Position numbers and translations under genes: made by a program. This document shows positions 32,169 to 43,028 of a stretch of 64,000 nt of DNA, one piece after another. The stretch covers positions 496,001 through 560,000 of the forward strand of contig NC_019942.1 of NCBI RefSeq assembly GCF_000327505.1, in the 5' to 3' direction. Position 1 is the stretch's first letter, and every line of letters begins with the position of its first letter. Source of the DNA: Aciduliprofundum sp. MAR08-339. Its GTDB lineage: Archaea; Thermoplasmatota; Thermoplasmata; Thermoplasmatales; Aciduliprofundaceae. The notes beneath the pieces were generated by a model that ran no database searches, was not told the origin of the DNA, and saw only the letters and a program-made list of their open reading frames with translations.

Positions 32169-32675
32169 TCAATCAAGCACGACAAATCTCACGGAAGCAT
32201 TGTCCAGATTCAGGAGTGCTATGCTCTTCGTGCCTGTCAAATATCCGCACGCTTCTCCAGGATTTATTATTCTTGTATTTCCTATTTTTCTCAGATCCCT
32301 CCTGTGGGTGTGGCCATAGAGTACAAAATTGTAGTTTCCAGATTTTGCGAAAGAATCAACGATGCTCCTTGTTCTATCAACACTGCCCCACCCGTGCAAA
32401 AGCAGGAATTTCTTTCTCTCAACATCCATCTCAAAAGGAGCCTCTGAAATTACAAAATCCAACTCCCCCGCAACTTTGGAAAGAAGCAACCTCTCCCCAT
32501 CGTTGTTTCCAAAAACCCCGTAGAGTTTTAAACCTTCAAATATTCTTAGGGTGAAAGGTGCCACAAAGTCACCCAGATGGAATACGTAATCCACTTTCTC
32601 CTCCCTGAATATGGTGGCCGCCCTTTTTGCAGACTCAATATTGTCGTGGGTATCGCTTATTATCCCTATCTTCAT
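32169..32675 (-). CDS. YfcE/MJ0936-type phosphodiesterase
   Basis: A 168-residue calcineurin-like phosphoesterase. Metal ligands appear as SDTHDN, HLGDF, GNNDGE, LLHGWG and YGHTHR, the five motifs of this family, followed by NPGEACGY. Family members act on phosphodiesters; the natural substrate is unknown. It lies between the signalling operon and the iron-uptake operon with no clear linkage. Confidence 0.93.
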   Translation of the reverse strand: MKIGIISDTHDNIESAKRAATIFREEKVDYVFHLGDFVAPFTLRIFEGLKLYGVFGNNDGERLLLSKVAGELDFVISEAPFEMDVERKKFLLLHGWGSVDRTRSIVDSFAKSGNYNFVLYGHTHRRDLRKIGNTRIINPGEACGYLTGTKSIALLNLDNASVRFVVLD

Positions 32676-32701
32676 AATCTGAAAAAGGCAAACATGCTTA
32701 A

Positions 32702-32953
32702 TTATTTTATTGCCCTCTTTCCCTTCTCAGTGAGATAATAAATTTTTGGCCCGTGCTTTGAACACACCCTGTAAAGGGCGCAGGTTTTGCACATGAGAAG
32801 CATATCACCGCTGCGCTCCGATGAATGTAGATAACCCATCTTCTCAAGATGTTCAACCATTCCAAGGAGGGCGGAATATTCCATATTGAGTTCCTCTGCA
32901 ATCTCTGCAAGAGTTTTTCCAGAATCTATGCCCCTGAGCACCTCCTTGATCAT
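32702..32953 (-). CDS. FeoC-like winged-helix protein with Cys cluster
   Basis: An 83-residue protein. The first part is a small winged helix (MIKEVLRGIDSGKTLAEIAEELN, SALLGMVEHLEKMGYL). It is followed by MCKTCALYRVC, a C-x2-C-x5-C cluster like that of FeoC, which can bind an iron-sulfur cluster, and a YYLTEKGKRA helix. The frame opens at 33061, but ATG 32953 overlaps the upstream stop by ATGA and has AGGAAAGAG before it. It is the last gene of the feo operon and may sense iron or oxygen. Confidence 0.85.
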   Translation of the reverse strand: MIKEVLRGIDSGKTLAEIAEELNMEYSALLGMVEHLEKMGYLHSSERSGDMLLMCKTCALYRVCSKHGPKIYYLTEKGKRAIK

Positions 32954-33378
32954 GGCTCTTTCCTCCTGAAATGCCACCGCACGAAGAACGGATAAAGCCC
33001 AAGCAGGGCGAGGAAGAACATGTAAACTTCCAGGCGGGGTGGCGTGGAGTATGGTGCGCATGACTCCCCAATGCAGAGTATGTAATAATCAAGAATATTT
33101 GCCAGAACTATGAGTGTTTGGAGCAGACCGATTCCAATGAGAAGTGAAAGGCCAACGATGTAGAAGGAGAGCCCATCGTATAGCATCTTAACCGTGTTCT
33201 TTGCTCCATACAAGATCAGAGTAGAAGCCACAATCAGGGAGAACCCTCCCATGATATCCGAAGGTGCTCTCCATAATTTTAAGCCCACGAATGATAGAAT
33301 TTCAAGAATTCCCAGTACGATCGCTAATATTGAAAGTGCAGAGGAGTATATGACAGATAAAAGTACCTTTGTTTCCAT
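32950..33378 (-). CDS. Membrane protein in the feo operon
   Basis: A 142-residue protein with four hydrophobic segments. The loop before the last segment contains CIGESCAPYSTPP, two Cys that could face outside. No family is recognised. It begins 3 nt after the feoB stop (a TTG at 33384 is an alternative start) and overlaps the FeoC-like gene by ATGA. Its fixed place between feoB and the feoC-like gene suggests a part in iron uptake. Confidence 0.72.
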   Translation of the reverse strand: METKVLLSVIYSSALSILAIVLGILEILSFVGLKLWRAPSDIMGGFSLIVASTLILYGAKNTVKMLYDGLSFYIVGLSLLIGIGLLQTLIVLANILDYYILCIGESCAPYSTPPRLEVYMFFLALLGLYPFFVRWHFRRKEP

Positions 33379-33380
33379 TT

Positions 33381-35375
33381 TCAAGAGCCCACCCCCAGAA
33401 GAGAGCCGATGTTGTAAATAAGGAAGGAGAAAAGCATTGCCAGGGCAAAACCCTCAGCAATCACGAAAAGAACGAATTTTTTGCTTCTCGTTTCGTTGTA
33501 TATTGTGGCAAGTGTGGCAACGCAGGGTGTGTAGAACAGGATGAATGCCAGAAGGGAATAGGCCTGAAGGGGAGTCATGGCTGCCATCATGGCTGCCTTG
33601 GTCTGATATATTGAGTAAAAAGCGGTGATCACAACCTCCTTTGCGAAAAATCCGAAGAACAGTGCTATTATGGCCTCGGGGGTGATGCCAAACGGTGCGC
33701 CCAGGGGACCCATAAATTTTGCAAATTGGCCAATGTAACTTTCAGGTCCCCCAAATTTCACCCCCCATGGCAGTGCGGCCAGGAGCCATATTATCCCTGC
33801 AGCCCCTATTATTATTGTTCCGGCCTTGCGAAGGAAACCCTCACTTTTCTCCCACATGTGAATAAGTATCCCCTTCACTGAGGGTACCCTGTATGGTGGG
33901 AGTTCCATCACGAATGGCTCTGCCCTGCCCTTGAATATCGTTTTGCTGTAAATGTAACCAAGAAGAGCCACAACGACCATGGAGAGCAGGAGGAGGGACC
34001 AGAGCACAAGTGCCTGGTGGCGCTCAAAGAATATGGATGTGAGAAATGCAAAAACCTGTATGCGTGCACCACAGGGAATTAGCGGGTTGAGTGCAATACT
34101 CAACTTTCTTTCCCTCTCATTTTTAAGTGCTCTGGTGCTCATAACGGCTGGCACATTGCAGCCAAAACCCAGCATGAGGGATATGATCCCACGCCCCTCC
34201 ATTCCTATTTTCCTCATAAGTCTGTCCATCAGGAACGCCACCCTTGCAAGATAGCCCGAATCCTCCAAGATGGATAAAATGAGGAACAGGAGCATTATTA
34301 TGGGTGTGAATGTGAGCACCGCGGCAAGGCCCCTGAACATTCCGTAGTTTATGAAGGAGGATGCCCAGGATGGCATGAAGGAAGCCATCCAGTTGTATGA
34401 TATGTCAATGAGTCCGTTTATATGGCCGCTGGCAACATCCTTTCCGTTGAATATGAAGTCAATGGCGTCCTGAAATGGAGCGGCAACTGTGAACACAAAC
34501 TCAAACGAGAGGTAAAGAATCACGAGAAATATGGGTAGCCCGAAGATCCTGTGGGCAACCACGTGGTCAATCATGTCGGTTATGGTCACGCCACCCACAT
34601 TTATGGGAACGGCTACCTCGTGAAACAGACCGTGGGCAAAGGAATACCTGAAGGATGCCATCAAAGTTTCTATGTCATCCCCGTAAATGTCCTCAATTTC
34701 GTGTCTCAAATGCTCTGCAAGGTGCAGGAGATCTCTCCTTCCAAGGCTTGCAATTTTTTTGCGCACCTCCACATCGTTCTCTATCAGTTTTATTGCATGC
34801 CATCTTGGGTTATTCAAATCCAGATCCTTCAATTTTTCCTCCAAGATTCCGATTCTCCGCTCCACATCCTCGGGATAGTAAATTTTTTTCGCAGCAAAAC
34901 TGCCGTGGAGGGCCTGATGCAGAAGTTCTTTAACGCCCTGTCCCTTTATTGCCACGGTGGGTACCACAGGAAGCCCCAGAAGGGACTCTATTTTGTTCAC
35001 ATCCAGTTTGTACTTCCTCTTTGCCTCATCAAACATGTTGAGTGCCACAACGATTCTGTTTGTGAGTTCCATGAGTTCTGTGAGGAGGTAGAAATTTCTC
35101 TCCAGATTGGTGGCATCAATCACGTCTATTACAACATCCGGTTGCTCATCAAGTATGAAATTTCTGGTTATGATTTCTTCAAGGGAGTATGCCGTGAGGG
35201 AATACGTTCCCGGCAGGTCCACAATGGTTATTTTCTCTCCCTCAAATGTCACGGTGCCCTCCTTTTTTTCCACGGTCACTCCCGGCCAGTTGCCTATGTG
35301 CTGATGCGCCCCGGTAATAGCGTTGAACAAACTCGTTTTTCCCGTATTGGGGTTCCCTGCCAGGGCTATGAGCAC
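33381..35375 (-). CDS. feoB: Ferrous iron transporter FeoB
   Basis: A 664-residue GTP-gated Fe(II) permease. The N-terminal G domain shows GNPNTGKTSL (G1), GTVTFEG region, DLPGTYSL (G3) and ALNMFDEA (G4). The membrane part includes the Gate motifs with LMLGFGCNVPAVMSTR and IPCGARIQV, and FFAKEVVITAFY near the end. Length and layout are typical. It follows feoA by 4 nt and is followed by a small membrane protein and a FeoC-like gene. Iron is needed for the ferredoxin-dependent metabolism suggested elsewhere in the window. Confidence 0.96.
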   Translation of the reverse strand: MLIALAGNPNTGKTSLFNAITGAHQHIGNWPGVTVEKKEGTVTFEGEKITIVDLPGTYSLTAYSLEEIITRNFILDEQPDVVIDVIDATNLERNFYLLTELMELTNRIVVALNMFDEAKRKYKLDVNKIESLLGLPVVPTVAIKGQGVKELLHQALHGSFAAKKIYYPEDVERRIGILEEKLKDLDLNNPRWHAIKLIENDVEVRKKIASLGRRDLLHLAEHLRHEIEDIYGDDIETLMASFRYSFAHGLFHEVAVPINVGGVTITDMIDHVVAHRIFGLPIFLVILYLSFEFVFTVAAPFQDAIDFIFNGKDVASGHINGLIDISYNWMASFMPSWASSFINYGMFRGLAAVLTFTPIIMLLFLILSILEDSGYLARVAFLMDRLMRKIGMEGRGIISLMLGFGCNVPAVMSTRALKNERERKLSIALNPLIPCGARIQVFAFLTSIFFERHQALVLWSLLLLSMVVVALLGYIYSKTIFKGRAEPFVMELPPYRVPSVKGILIHMWEKSEGFLRKAGTIIIGAAGIIWLLAALPWGVKFGGPESYIGQFAKFMGPLGAPFGITPEAIIALFFGFFAKEVVITAFYSIYQTKAAMMAAMTPLQAYSLLAFILFYTPCVATLATIYNETRSKKFVLFVIAEGFALAMLFSFLIYNIGSLLGVGS

Positions 35376-35379
35376 AGAA

Positions 35380-35811
35380 TCACCTCACATAAATTCTGTA
35401 CGCCTCTCCCCTCCCAACGTAGAACTCTCCCACATCGGTTCTCACGACCATGGGGCAGCAGGGTTTCAAAATCTCCACCATTTTGCCGGGGGATATTCCA
35501 ATTCTGGCCATGTTCCTTATGAACCCCATGCCTCCATCCAGAGTGACCACTCGCACTCTCTTCCCCATGGGTATAAGATGAAGGGGTACAATTCTATCTA
35601 TCTCTATATAGTCCGCCTCACTCTTCCTCAGGGATACGAAAACGCCCCTAACCTCACATTCAATTGGATCTCCAAAGGGTGAATACCGGGCAACTCTGAT
35701 CACCGTGCCGGGGAGTATGCCCATGGATAGCAGCCTGCGGTGTATTGCACCGTAACCGCCAACCTTGGTAACAACGCCTGTTTCCCCGGGTTTCAGTTCA
35801 CTGAGTTTCAC
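35380..35811 (-). CDS. feoA: Tandem FeoA-domain protein
   Basis: A 143-residue protein with two SH3-like FeoA domains. The first has LKPGETGVVTKVGG, RRLLSMGILPGTVIRVARYSPFGDP; the second has MGKRVRVVTLDGG and NMARIGISPGKMVEIL. Most FeoA proteins are a single 75-80-residue domain, so this is a duplicated form. It heads the feo operon; a TATA-like TTTAAATATG lies 26 nt before the start. FeoA supports FeoB-mediated iron uptake. Confidence 0.9.
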   Translation of the reverse strand: MKLSELKPGETGVVTKVGGYGAIHRRLLSMGILPGTVIRVARYSPFGDPIECEVRGVFVSLRKSEADYIEIDRIVPLHLIPMGKRVRVVTLDGGMGFIRNMARIGISPGKMVEILKPCCPMVVRTDVGEFYVGRGEAYRIYVR

Positions 35812-35879
35812 GGGTTAAGGATAGGGAGAACATATTTAAACTTAATTAAACAGATTCGGGTAATCAAAAATAAAAGGGA

Positions 35880-36992
35880 TCAGAGAGATTCAAACCTATC
35901 CTGCAGTTTCTTCAGCACCTTTGGAAGCGTAGTGTACTCCATGTCCTCCAGAGGGAGGCGATGTGGCTCAAATGGGCCGTGGCGGCGCATATAATCCGCT
36001 ATGTATTCAGCAGTTTCCCTGGCACGATCGAAGGCGGGGTCGTCAAATAGATCCACGGGACCCACAAGTTTTCCATTGGCTACCTGGAATCCGAGGGCCG
36101 CCACTCTCGGCGGACCATCAAATCTGGTGCAGTGTGCCTGCTTTATGCTCACAGGCATCAGTGGACCGTTATGTGAGCCGCGCATCCATCCTGATACAAG
36201 GTGGGGGAATGCGAATGGCTCTAGGACCTCACCCAGAGCTGGGCACCCGCTCTGCGCTCGTACAAGTGCGACGGGATCATCCTTACCCACGTACTCTCCT
36301 GCAATCTGGTACAGTTTCTCCGTGCTAACCACGGCCACAACCTCACCCTTTACCTTGGGATTGGTCTCTGTAGCATAAACTCTTTTGATGACATACCTGC
36401 TCTTGGCTCCAATCAATGCGAGAAGGTCATACATCTCCGCGGGGGTGTGAAGCAGGACCTTCTTGTGCTCCATTATGTCCCAGACTTCAAAGGTAAAGCC
36501 ATCGTGCATACTGGGATCTATCACGAGCCCGGCGGTGTTGAAAGGATCTCCAAATATGCGATATATGGGCAGGTTAAACGCTCCCGGCTCCGTTTTATCC
36601 ATCATAAATGCCACTATGGGTTCGCTCTTCCTCTCTGTTATCTCCATCTCCGCTATTCCCGGCCCCATGCCGCGTATGTTTCCGCTGAACGCGTCCTTGA
36701 GCAGATCCTGGCCTGCACCGTATAGTTTGAGTTCCTTGGCAACGGCCGTTGCCTTCTCAAAAGTGTTCCAGGCGAGTTTGTGAATCTCCTCACTATCCAC
36801 ACCCTTGCGATGTGTCATTATGAGCTGGAGATCATCTCCCACACCTGTTACATGGAAATCCTCCAGTATGTGTTCATCCTTTGCCTTCTGCAAGGTCTCC
36901 TTTGCCGTCTCAATCAGATCCGGATGCACCGTGGAATGTCCGGGCCAGCCCCCGACATCCGCCTTTATCAAACTAATTGTTATCTTGCTCAT
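35880..36992 (-). CDS. fbp: Fructose-1,6-bisphosphate aldolase/phosphatase (archaeal type)
   Basis: A 370-residue bifunctional gluconeogenic enzyme that condenses triose phosphates and then dephosphorylates the product. It begins ISLIKADVGGWPGHS and has GVGDDLQLIMTH, LKDAFSGNIRGMGPGIAEME, DKTEPGAFNLPIYRIF and GSHNGPLMPVS, all features of the type V (COG1980) family. It is metal dependent and heat stable in known members. GGTGAT lies before the start. It heads away from the gap gene across a 586-bp gap that carries mobile-element scars. Confidence 0.95.
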   Translation of the reverse strand: MSKITISLIKADVGGWPGHSTVHPDLIETAKETLQKAKDEHILEDFHVTGVGDDLQLIMTHRKGVDSEEIHKLAWNTFEKATAVAKELKLYGAGQDLLKDAFSGNIRGMGPGIAEMEITERKSEPIVAFMMDKTEPGAFNLPIYRIFGDPFNTAGLVIDPSMHDGFTFEVWDIMEHKKVLLHTPAEMYDLLALIGAKSRYVIKRVYATETNPKVKGEVVAVVSTEKLYQIAGEYVGKDDPVALVRAQSGCPALGEVLEPFAFPHLVSGWMRGSHNGPLMPVSIKQAHCTRFDGPPRVAALGFQVANGKLVGPVDLFDDPAFDRARETAEYIADYMRRHGPFEPHRLPLEDMEYTTLPKVLKKLQDRFESL

Positions 36993-37100
36993 CTTATCAC
37001 CGTGCCTAAATCATCGCAACGGATTTAAAATTTGCGAATTTGGAATCTTTTATGTCTCGGGCCAGGGTTCTAATCCTGTCTTGGTGATTTTATTTCACTT

Positions 37101-37198
37101 AACGTTTCAGCGGCTATGCGAAGTTCGCCCGAAGGGCGAATTTGGGCAAACAAAGTTTGCCGTATAGCCGCGTGTTTCCTGAAGTTTCGGCGAGCGTT
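37101..37198. repeat. Nested palindromic element
   Basis: An outer stem CGGCTATGCG (37111-37120) pairs with CGTATAGCCG (37161-37170), one mismatch-like G-U. Inside are two perfect hairpins: TTCGCCC-GA-AGGGCGAA type (37124-37140) and GGCAAAC-AAA-GTTTGCC (37145-37161). AACG/CGTT may add a distal stem. The fold would be a three-way junction. Similar short palindromes continue at 37332-37352 (GCCGAA/TTCGGC) and 37368-37384. The rest of 36993-37484 is very AT-rich and holds no supported gene. Confidence 0.7.
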
Positions 37199-37367
37199 AT
37201 ATTTGATTACTTTTTTGTTTGTTAATTTTTTTGATATTTCTGCCTGTTCAAATAACTCCGTTATTTCTCTGTTTTCATTTTTTATTTTGTTGGTTGCTAA
37301 TATTTTTTCTTCTTTATTTTCTTTTGAGCGAGCCGAAATTTGGGCGTTCGGCCACGGAAACTCCAAA

Positions 37368-37384
37368 TATACGAAATTCGTATA
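37368..37384. other. 17-bp perfect palindrome
   Basis: TATACGAA-A-TTCGTATA is a perfect inverted repeat with a single central base, in the noncoding stretch between fbp and gap. It could be a recombinase core site or a regulator target; its place near an integrase tail favours the former, without proof. Confidence 0.5.
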
Positions 37385-37484
37385 ACCCTCCTTATAGGTG
37401 TTATTCGGAAGTTTTATTGCGTTACAATGCATCAACGAAAATATTAACCTATGAGATAAAAATCTTACTCCGAAGAAAAGGTAT

Positions 37485-37547
37485 GAACCGATTACGAAAA
37501 CAACGCAGATTTACACCCATGTGGCAAATGGGGAGATAAACATTTAA
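37485..37547 (+). pseudogene. C-terminal remnant of a tyrosine recombinase (integrase)
   Basis: One frame reads YEPITKTTQIYTHVANGEI and stops at 37545-37547. TTQIYTHV is the hallmark of the active-site tyrosine region in XerC/D-like integrases. The upstream Arg, Lys and HxxR residues are missing; the frame is closed by a stop at 37452-37454. The fragment ends 31 nt before the bacterial-type gap gene. Confidence 0.75.
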
Positions 37548-37560
37548 TACCCCGAGATGA

Positions 37561-38577
<1,017 letters not shown>

Positions 38578-38616
38578 AAAGATTAATAAACCAATATGCA
38601 TAGGATATTGAAGGTG

Positions 38617-39588
38617 ATGGATTTGACAAAAAAGAAGGAAGAGAAAGAAGAGTTCACCCTGGAGGATTTGCCCGGTGTGGGGCCAACCACGGCCGAGAAG
38701 CTGCGTGATGCCGGTTATACCGATTTAATTGAACTGGCAGTGGCATCTCCGAAGGACCTTGCTGATGTTGCCGGTATAGGAGAAGGCGTGGCTCAGAAGA
38801 TAATTCTCGCCGCCAGGAAGTACGCCAATGTTGGAGGCTTTGAGACGGGTGATGTTATTTACGAGCGCAGAAAGAATGTTACAAAACTCACAACGGGCTC
38901 TCCCGAATTTGACAGGCTACTTGGTGGTGGTCTTGAAACCCAGGCCATAACAGAGTTCTTCGGCGAGTTCGGCTCGGGCAAGACTCAGATCATGCATCAA
39001 CTTGCCGTCAACGTTCAGTTACCCGCTGACAAGGGCGGTCTGGAGGGGCATGCCATATATATTGACACGGAAAACACTTTCAGGCCTGAAAGAATAAAGC
39101 AGATGGCAGAGGCTCTTGGACTTGATCCCATTGATTCACTCAAGAAGATACATGTGGCAAGGGCATTCAATTCAAATCACCAGATTCTCCTTGTGGATAA
39201 GGCCATGGAACTGGCAAAGGAGTATCCCGTCCGGCTTCTCATTGTGGATTCTCTGACAGCCCATTTCAGAGCGGAGTATGTTGGTAGGGGTTCTCTGGCA
39301 GAGAGACAGCAGTTGCTCAATAAGCATATGCATGATCTTCTGAAATTTGCAGATCTCAACAACGCCGTTGTGGCCGTGACAAATCAGGTGGCTGCCAATC
39401 CGGGTATGATGTTTGGAGATCCGACCCAGCCCATTGGAGGCCATATTGTTGGGCACACAGCCACTTACCGGATATACCTTCGTAAGAGCAGGGGCAACAA
39501 GAGGGTTGCAAGGCTCATAGACTCTCCCGCGTTACCCGATGGAGAGGTTGTCATAAAAATAGTTGAGGAGGGAATAAGGGACGCTTAA
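38617..39588 (+). CDS. radA: DNA repair and recombination protein RadA
   Basis: The archaeal RecA/Rad51 recombinase, 323 residues. An N-terminal helix-hairpin-helix domain ([34 protein letters not shown]) is followed by the ATPase: Walker [23 protein letters not shown], Walker [13 protein letters not shown], and [12 protein letters not shown]. An upstream ATG lies at 38596, but the TATA-like TTAATAAAC (38582-38590) places the transcript start near 38613, so ATG 38617 is chosen. It overlaps convergent cysS by 4 nt. Confidence 0.95.
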   Translation: MDLTKKKEEKEEFTLEDLPGVGPTTAEKLRDAGYTDLIELAVASPKDLADVAGIGEGVAQKIILAARKYANVGGFETGDVIYERRKNVTKLTTGSPEFDRLLGGGLETQAITEFFGEFGSGKTQIMHQLAVNVQLPADKGGLEGHAIYIDTENTFRPERIKQMAEALGLDPIDSLKKIHVARAFNSNHQILLVDKAMELAKEYPVRLLIVDSLTAHFRAEYVGRGSLAERQQLLNKHMHDLLKFADLNNAVVAVTNQVAANPGMMFGDPTQPIGGHIVGHTATYRIYLRKSRGNKRVARLIDSPALPDGEVVIKIVEEGIRDA

Positions 39589-40961
39589 ATGAGGTACCAT
39601 CTGGTACCTTCTTTTGTATCCTCTATTTTTATTCCCATTTTTTCCAGTTGCTCCCGGATGTAATCTGCAATGTCGTAGTTCTTTCTCCTGCGTTCCTCAT
39701 TCCTTACTTCAAGGAGCAGCCCTATGAGTTTTTCCTCCTTATCTCCTCCCGTACCCCTCGGCAGCAGATCAAATATATAATCCATCTCCCCAAGGAATTC
39801 AAGGGCCGCTCTTGCATCAGGACCATGGAGATCCTTTGCGTAGTTCACGAAGTTCAGGTACTCGGCCAGGGCCTCTCTGGTGTTGAAATCATCGCTCAGG
39901 GCCGAAATTATGCTTCTCTTCGCATTCCTTATTCTCATTTTCGTCTGCTCTGATGCATCTCCCCCACTGGCCGATTTTTTAAGTATTTGGTATGTGCTCC
40001 ATATTTTTTCAAGAAGAGGAATGGTATCTGTGATATTCTTCTCGCTGAAATCGTAGGGTTTGCGATAATGGGAGTTCAGGTACATGAGGCGCAGCACCTC
40101 CGGCGGGTACTTCTTGAGAAAATCACGAATTAGGAACACGTTGCCTATGCTCTTGCTCATTTTTTCCTTCTCAAATCTAACCAGGCCAACATGCATCCAA
40201 TACCTTGCAAAGGGCTTACCTGTTGCAGCCTCGCTCTGGGCAATCTCATTCTCATGGTGGGGAAAAATCAAATCTGCACCGCCGCCATGGATATCCAGGG
40301 TTGAACCGAGATAGGTCATGCTCATTGCACTGCACTCTATATGCCATCCAGGGCGCCCTGGACCCCAGGGAGAGGGCCAGTGGGGCTCTCCGGGCTTTGC
40401 CGCTTTCCAGAGTGCAAAATCAAGGGGGTTGCGTTTTTTATCGCTCACCTCAACCCTTGCGCCTGCTAGCATATCCTCCATTTTTCTGTGTGACAATTTG
40501 CCATAATTCTTGAATTTTTCAACAGAGAAATACACATCTCCACCACTCTCATAGGCGTATCCCTTCTCAATCAGGGTTTTTACGAGGTTTATAATCTCTT
40601 CCATGTGCCTCGTGGCCTTGGGTATAATGTTTGGACGGCGCACTCTTAAAGAGTCCATGTCTTTTAGGTACTCCTGCGCGTAGTAATGGGCCATCTCTAT
40701 GGGATCCTTGCCCAGTTCATTTGCCTTGTTTATTATCTTGTCATCAACATCGGTGATGTTGGATATGAGGATAACATCGTAGCCCATGTATTCCAAGAAT
40801 CTCCTGAGGACATCGAACATAATTGCGGGCCTGGCGTGGCCTATATGTGCATAATCGTAGGTTGTTGGTCCGCAAACGTAAATGCCCACCCTTCCCGGAT
40901 GAAAGGGCTCAAACTTCCTTCTCTCGCCGCTGAGCGTATCGTAGATGTAAATATCCCCCAT
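39585..40961 (-). CDS. cysS: Cysteinyl-tRNA synthetase
   Basis: A class I synthetase of 458 residues. It has [20 protein letters not shown] (HIGH motif), [24 protein letters not shown] with zinc ligands, [21 protein letters not shown], the KMSKSIGN signature and a helical C-terminal anticodon domain. A TATA-like TTTTATACC lies 26 nt upstream. Its presence shows direct charging of Cys-tRNA rather than sole reliance on the SepRS route. Confidence 0.96.
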   Translation of the reverse strand: MGDIYIYDTLSGERRKFEPFHPGRVGIYVCGPTTYDYAHIGHARPAIMFDVLRRFLEYMGYDVILISNITDVDDKIINKANELGKDPIEMAHYYAQEYLKDMDSLRVRRPNIIPKATRHMEEIINLVKTLIEKGYAYESGGDVYFSVEKFKNYGKLSHRKMEDMLAGARVEVSDKKRNPLDFALWKAAKPGEPHWPSPWGPGRPGWHIECSAMSMTYLGSTLDIHGGGADLIFPHHENEIAQSEAATGKPFARYWMHVGLVRFEKEKMSKSIGNVFLIRDFLKKYPPEVLRLMYLNSHYRKPYDFSEKNITDTIPLLEKIWSTYQILKKSASGGDASEQTKMRIRNAKRSIISALSDDFNTREALAEYLNFVNYAKDLHGPDARAALEFLGEMDYIFDLLPRGTGGDKEEKLIGLLLEVRNEERRRKNYDIADYIREQLEKMGIKIEDTKEGTRWYLI

Positions 40962-41096
40962 AATTTGGCATGTTTGTGTGGTATAAAATAATTAAGCTAT
41001 CTGAGAACCCTGCAAAGAAATTTTATAAGCACAAAACCTTTTATTTAAGCCTTGAATGTGGATTACTTCTAAACAAAGAAAATGGAGAAAAAGGGC

Positions 41097-42977
41097 CTAA
41101 TGGCCCACGCCAATTTCTTCCGCTATATCCTCAAGATCCAGCGAGACCAGTTTGGCCTTGGTTGGCACTCCGTCCTCGCTCCAACCCCTTGCCTGGTAGT
41201 ACTCGTCCAGCATATGCTCAAGTTCCTTGGGTTTAACATAGGAGCCCGCACTCTTGCCCTTTGGTATGGGCTCATGCATTATGCGCCATGGTAGGGTATC
41301 ATCCTTGCGGTCAAATCCCTCTCGGACATTGAAGGCACGGGCAACGTTGTATATGCGTTCTCCAATGACCATGAGTCCTGCGTTGCTCATTTCAAATCCC
41401 GTTACAGCATGAATCAATTCAGGGAACCCTTCAAGGAAGTACATGTGCCTTGAGAACTTGCATACACCAAGGGCATCGTACACCTGCATAAGATCCTCGT
41501 GGGTTTTCACCTCAAATCCCTTGTTCTCGGCACTCAATCTATCTATGCCATCAAATTTCCACCATCTGCCCACCAGTTCCGTGCCATACACACCGGCGGT
41601 AAGATGGCATGCACCACGATAGGATACGGCCATTGCAAGGGCCATTCCCTTTATGCCGCGGACATCGTATGCTGGCAATTCTTGGCCCTTTACATGTATG
41701 GCAAATTTATCACTTCCCTTTCCCAATCTTTCGGCGGCTCTCTTGCTTCCATCGGCCAGTAATTTGCCCAGATTTCCCTCACGGTAGGCCATTTTGCGAA
41801 GTGCTTCAGCGGCGGCCTCAACATTCCCAAATCTCAAATCCAAGCCATCAGTGTCTTCTTTTGTGAGCAATCCACGCTCGTAGGCCTCCATGGCCCAGCC
41901 GATGGTCACTCCGGCTGATATTGTATCCAGCCCGTATAGATCGCAGAGAAGATTCAGGTAGGCCACAGCCTCAGGGTCATCAATTTCAAGTTCTCCACCC
42001 AGGGAGTAAAGGGTCTCGTATTCAGGTCCATCCGTTTCCACTCCTGGCTTGTACTTTGTCAGTTTGAACACCTGGGAGCATGGCTTGGTACAGTTTGGAC
42101 ATGGATTTCTACCGCTTCTGAACTTTGGAACCCAGTAATATGGGTCTATGCCCAGCAACTCCCCCTCCTTGGCCCTGTCGTAGAAACTCTGGAAGTATCC
42201 CCACTGCCAGTTCCTTGTTGGGAATGTGCCACGCTCAAGATTCATCCATCTCAAAAATTCTCCGCTTCCGTAGCCCATATCGTCCTTGGTGGCCGGGTGA
42301 TCCTTTATTATCTTGGCCCATTTGGCTATGAGTTTTCTCAATTTTGCAGCATCGTATGGCTCGGGCTTCTTGGTGCCCTTTACCACTATACCCTTCAACT
42401 TCTTTGAGCCAAAAACCGCGCCTATACCGTTCCTGGCTGCCTGCCTCTCCTCAAAGTCTATGCCACTTATCCTGCTTAGGTTCTCGCCCGCAGGCCCTAT
42501 AACGGCGGTGCTCACCTTTCCGTACTTCTTCTTCAATTTTTCCTGCGTTTCCCTTGTATCCATACCCCAGAGGTCTTTGGCGGGCTCTATGCTCACATTC
42601 TCATCCTCAATTCTTATTATCACAGGCTCATCGCTCTTTCCCTCAATTATGAGCATCTCGTAGCCCGCCTTTTTGAGTTCCACACCCATCGGTGCTCCAA
42701 CAACTGTGCGTCCGAATCCGCCAGTAAGCGGGGACTTGGAAGTGAGAGAGGTCTTGGATGCTGTTGGCACGCCAAAGGGAGTTAATAGGCCCGGGGCGAT
42801 GAATATCTTGTTTTCCTCACCCAGGGGATCTGCGCCCTTTGGAACCTCCTTGTAGAGATAATAGGCGGCAATTCCAAGTCCACCCAAAAATTTCCTTGCA
42901 ATCTCGGGAGGCAATTCCTCAGTTTTCGCACTCTTATCATTGAGATTTACCCTCAAAATTCTACCGTAACCGTTCAT
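41097..42977 (-). CDS. aor: Tungsten-containing aldehyde:ferredoxin oxidoreductase
   Basis: A 626-residue tungstopterin enzyme that oxidises aldehydes to acids with ferredoxin. It begins MNGYGRILRVNL, the standard AOR start, and has CPNCTKPC plus a later Cys in ALGVCKFSR for the 4Fe-4S cluster, ERGTFPTRNWQ, and LYGLDTISAG with the pterin-binding DxxGLD. GGTGAT lies before ATG 42977; the frame opens at 42998. It would detoxify or use aldehydes from amino-acid fermentation. The 119 bases between it and cysS hold a plus-strand TATA-like box near 41014 with no gene to serve. Confidence 0.94.
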   Translation of the reverse strand: MNGYGRILRVNLNDKSAKTEELPPEIARKFLGGLGIAAYYLYKEVPKGADPLGEENKIFIAPGLLTPFGVPTASKTSLTSKSPLTGGFGRTVVGAPMGVELKKAGYEMLIIEGKSDEPVIIRIEDENVSIEPAKDLWGMDTRETQEKLKKKYGKVSTAVIGPAGENLSRISGIDFEERQAARNGIGAVFGSKKLKGIVVKGTKKPEPYDAAKLRKLIAKWAKIIKDHPATKDDMGYGSGEFLRWMNLERGTFPTRNWQWGYFQSFYDRAKEGELLGIDPYYWVPKFRSGRNPCPNCTKPCSQVFKLTKYKPGVETDGPEYETLYSLGGELEIDDPEAVAYLNLLCDLYGLDTISAGVTIGWAMEAYERGLLTKEDTDGLDLRFGNVEAAAEALRKMAYREGNLGKLLADGSKRAAERLGKGSDKFAIHVKGQELPAYDVRGIKGMALAMAVSYRGACHLTAGVYGTELVGRWWKFDGIDRLSAENKGFEVKTHEDLMQVYDALGVCKFSRHMYFLEGFPELIHAVTGFEMSNAGLMVIGERIYNVARAFNVREGFDRKDDTLPWRIMHEPIPKGKSAGSYVKPKELEHMLDEYYQARGWSEDGVPTKAKLVSLDLEDIAEEIGVGH

Positions 42978-43028
42978 TTTATCACCGAAAATAGGCATGG
43001 AAAGAGGAAATAAAAGGTTTCGTTATGC

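Noticed and set aside
34551-35522. A 323-codon plus-strand frame opposite feoB and feoA
   Set aside because: Shadow of feoB/feoA: Cys/His-rich composition without motifs.
37070-37435. A 121-codon minus-strand frame between fbp and gap
   Set aside because: It runs through the nested palindromes and a long A-rich stretch, has no motif or ribosome binding site, and its composition reflects the repeats.
41000-41096. Plus-strand TATA-like box near 41014 with GGGCCTAATGGCCC downstream, a possible small RNA
   Set aside because: No conserved structure or frame is visible; AT-rich boxes are frequent by chance.
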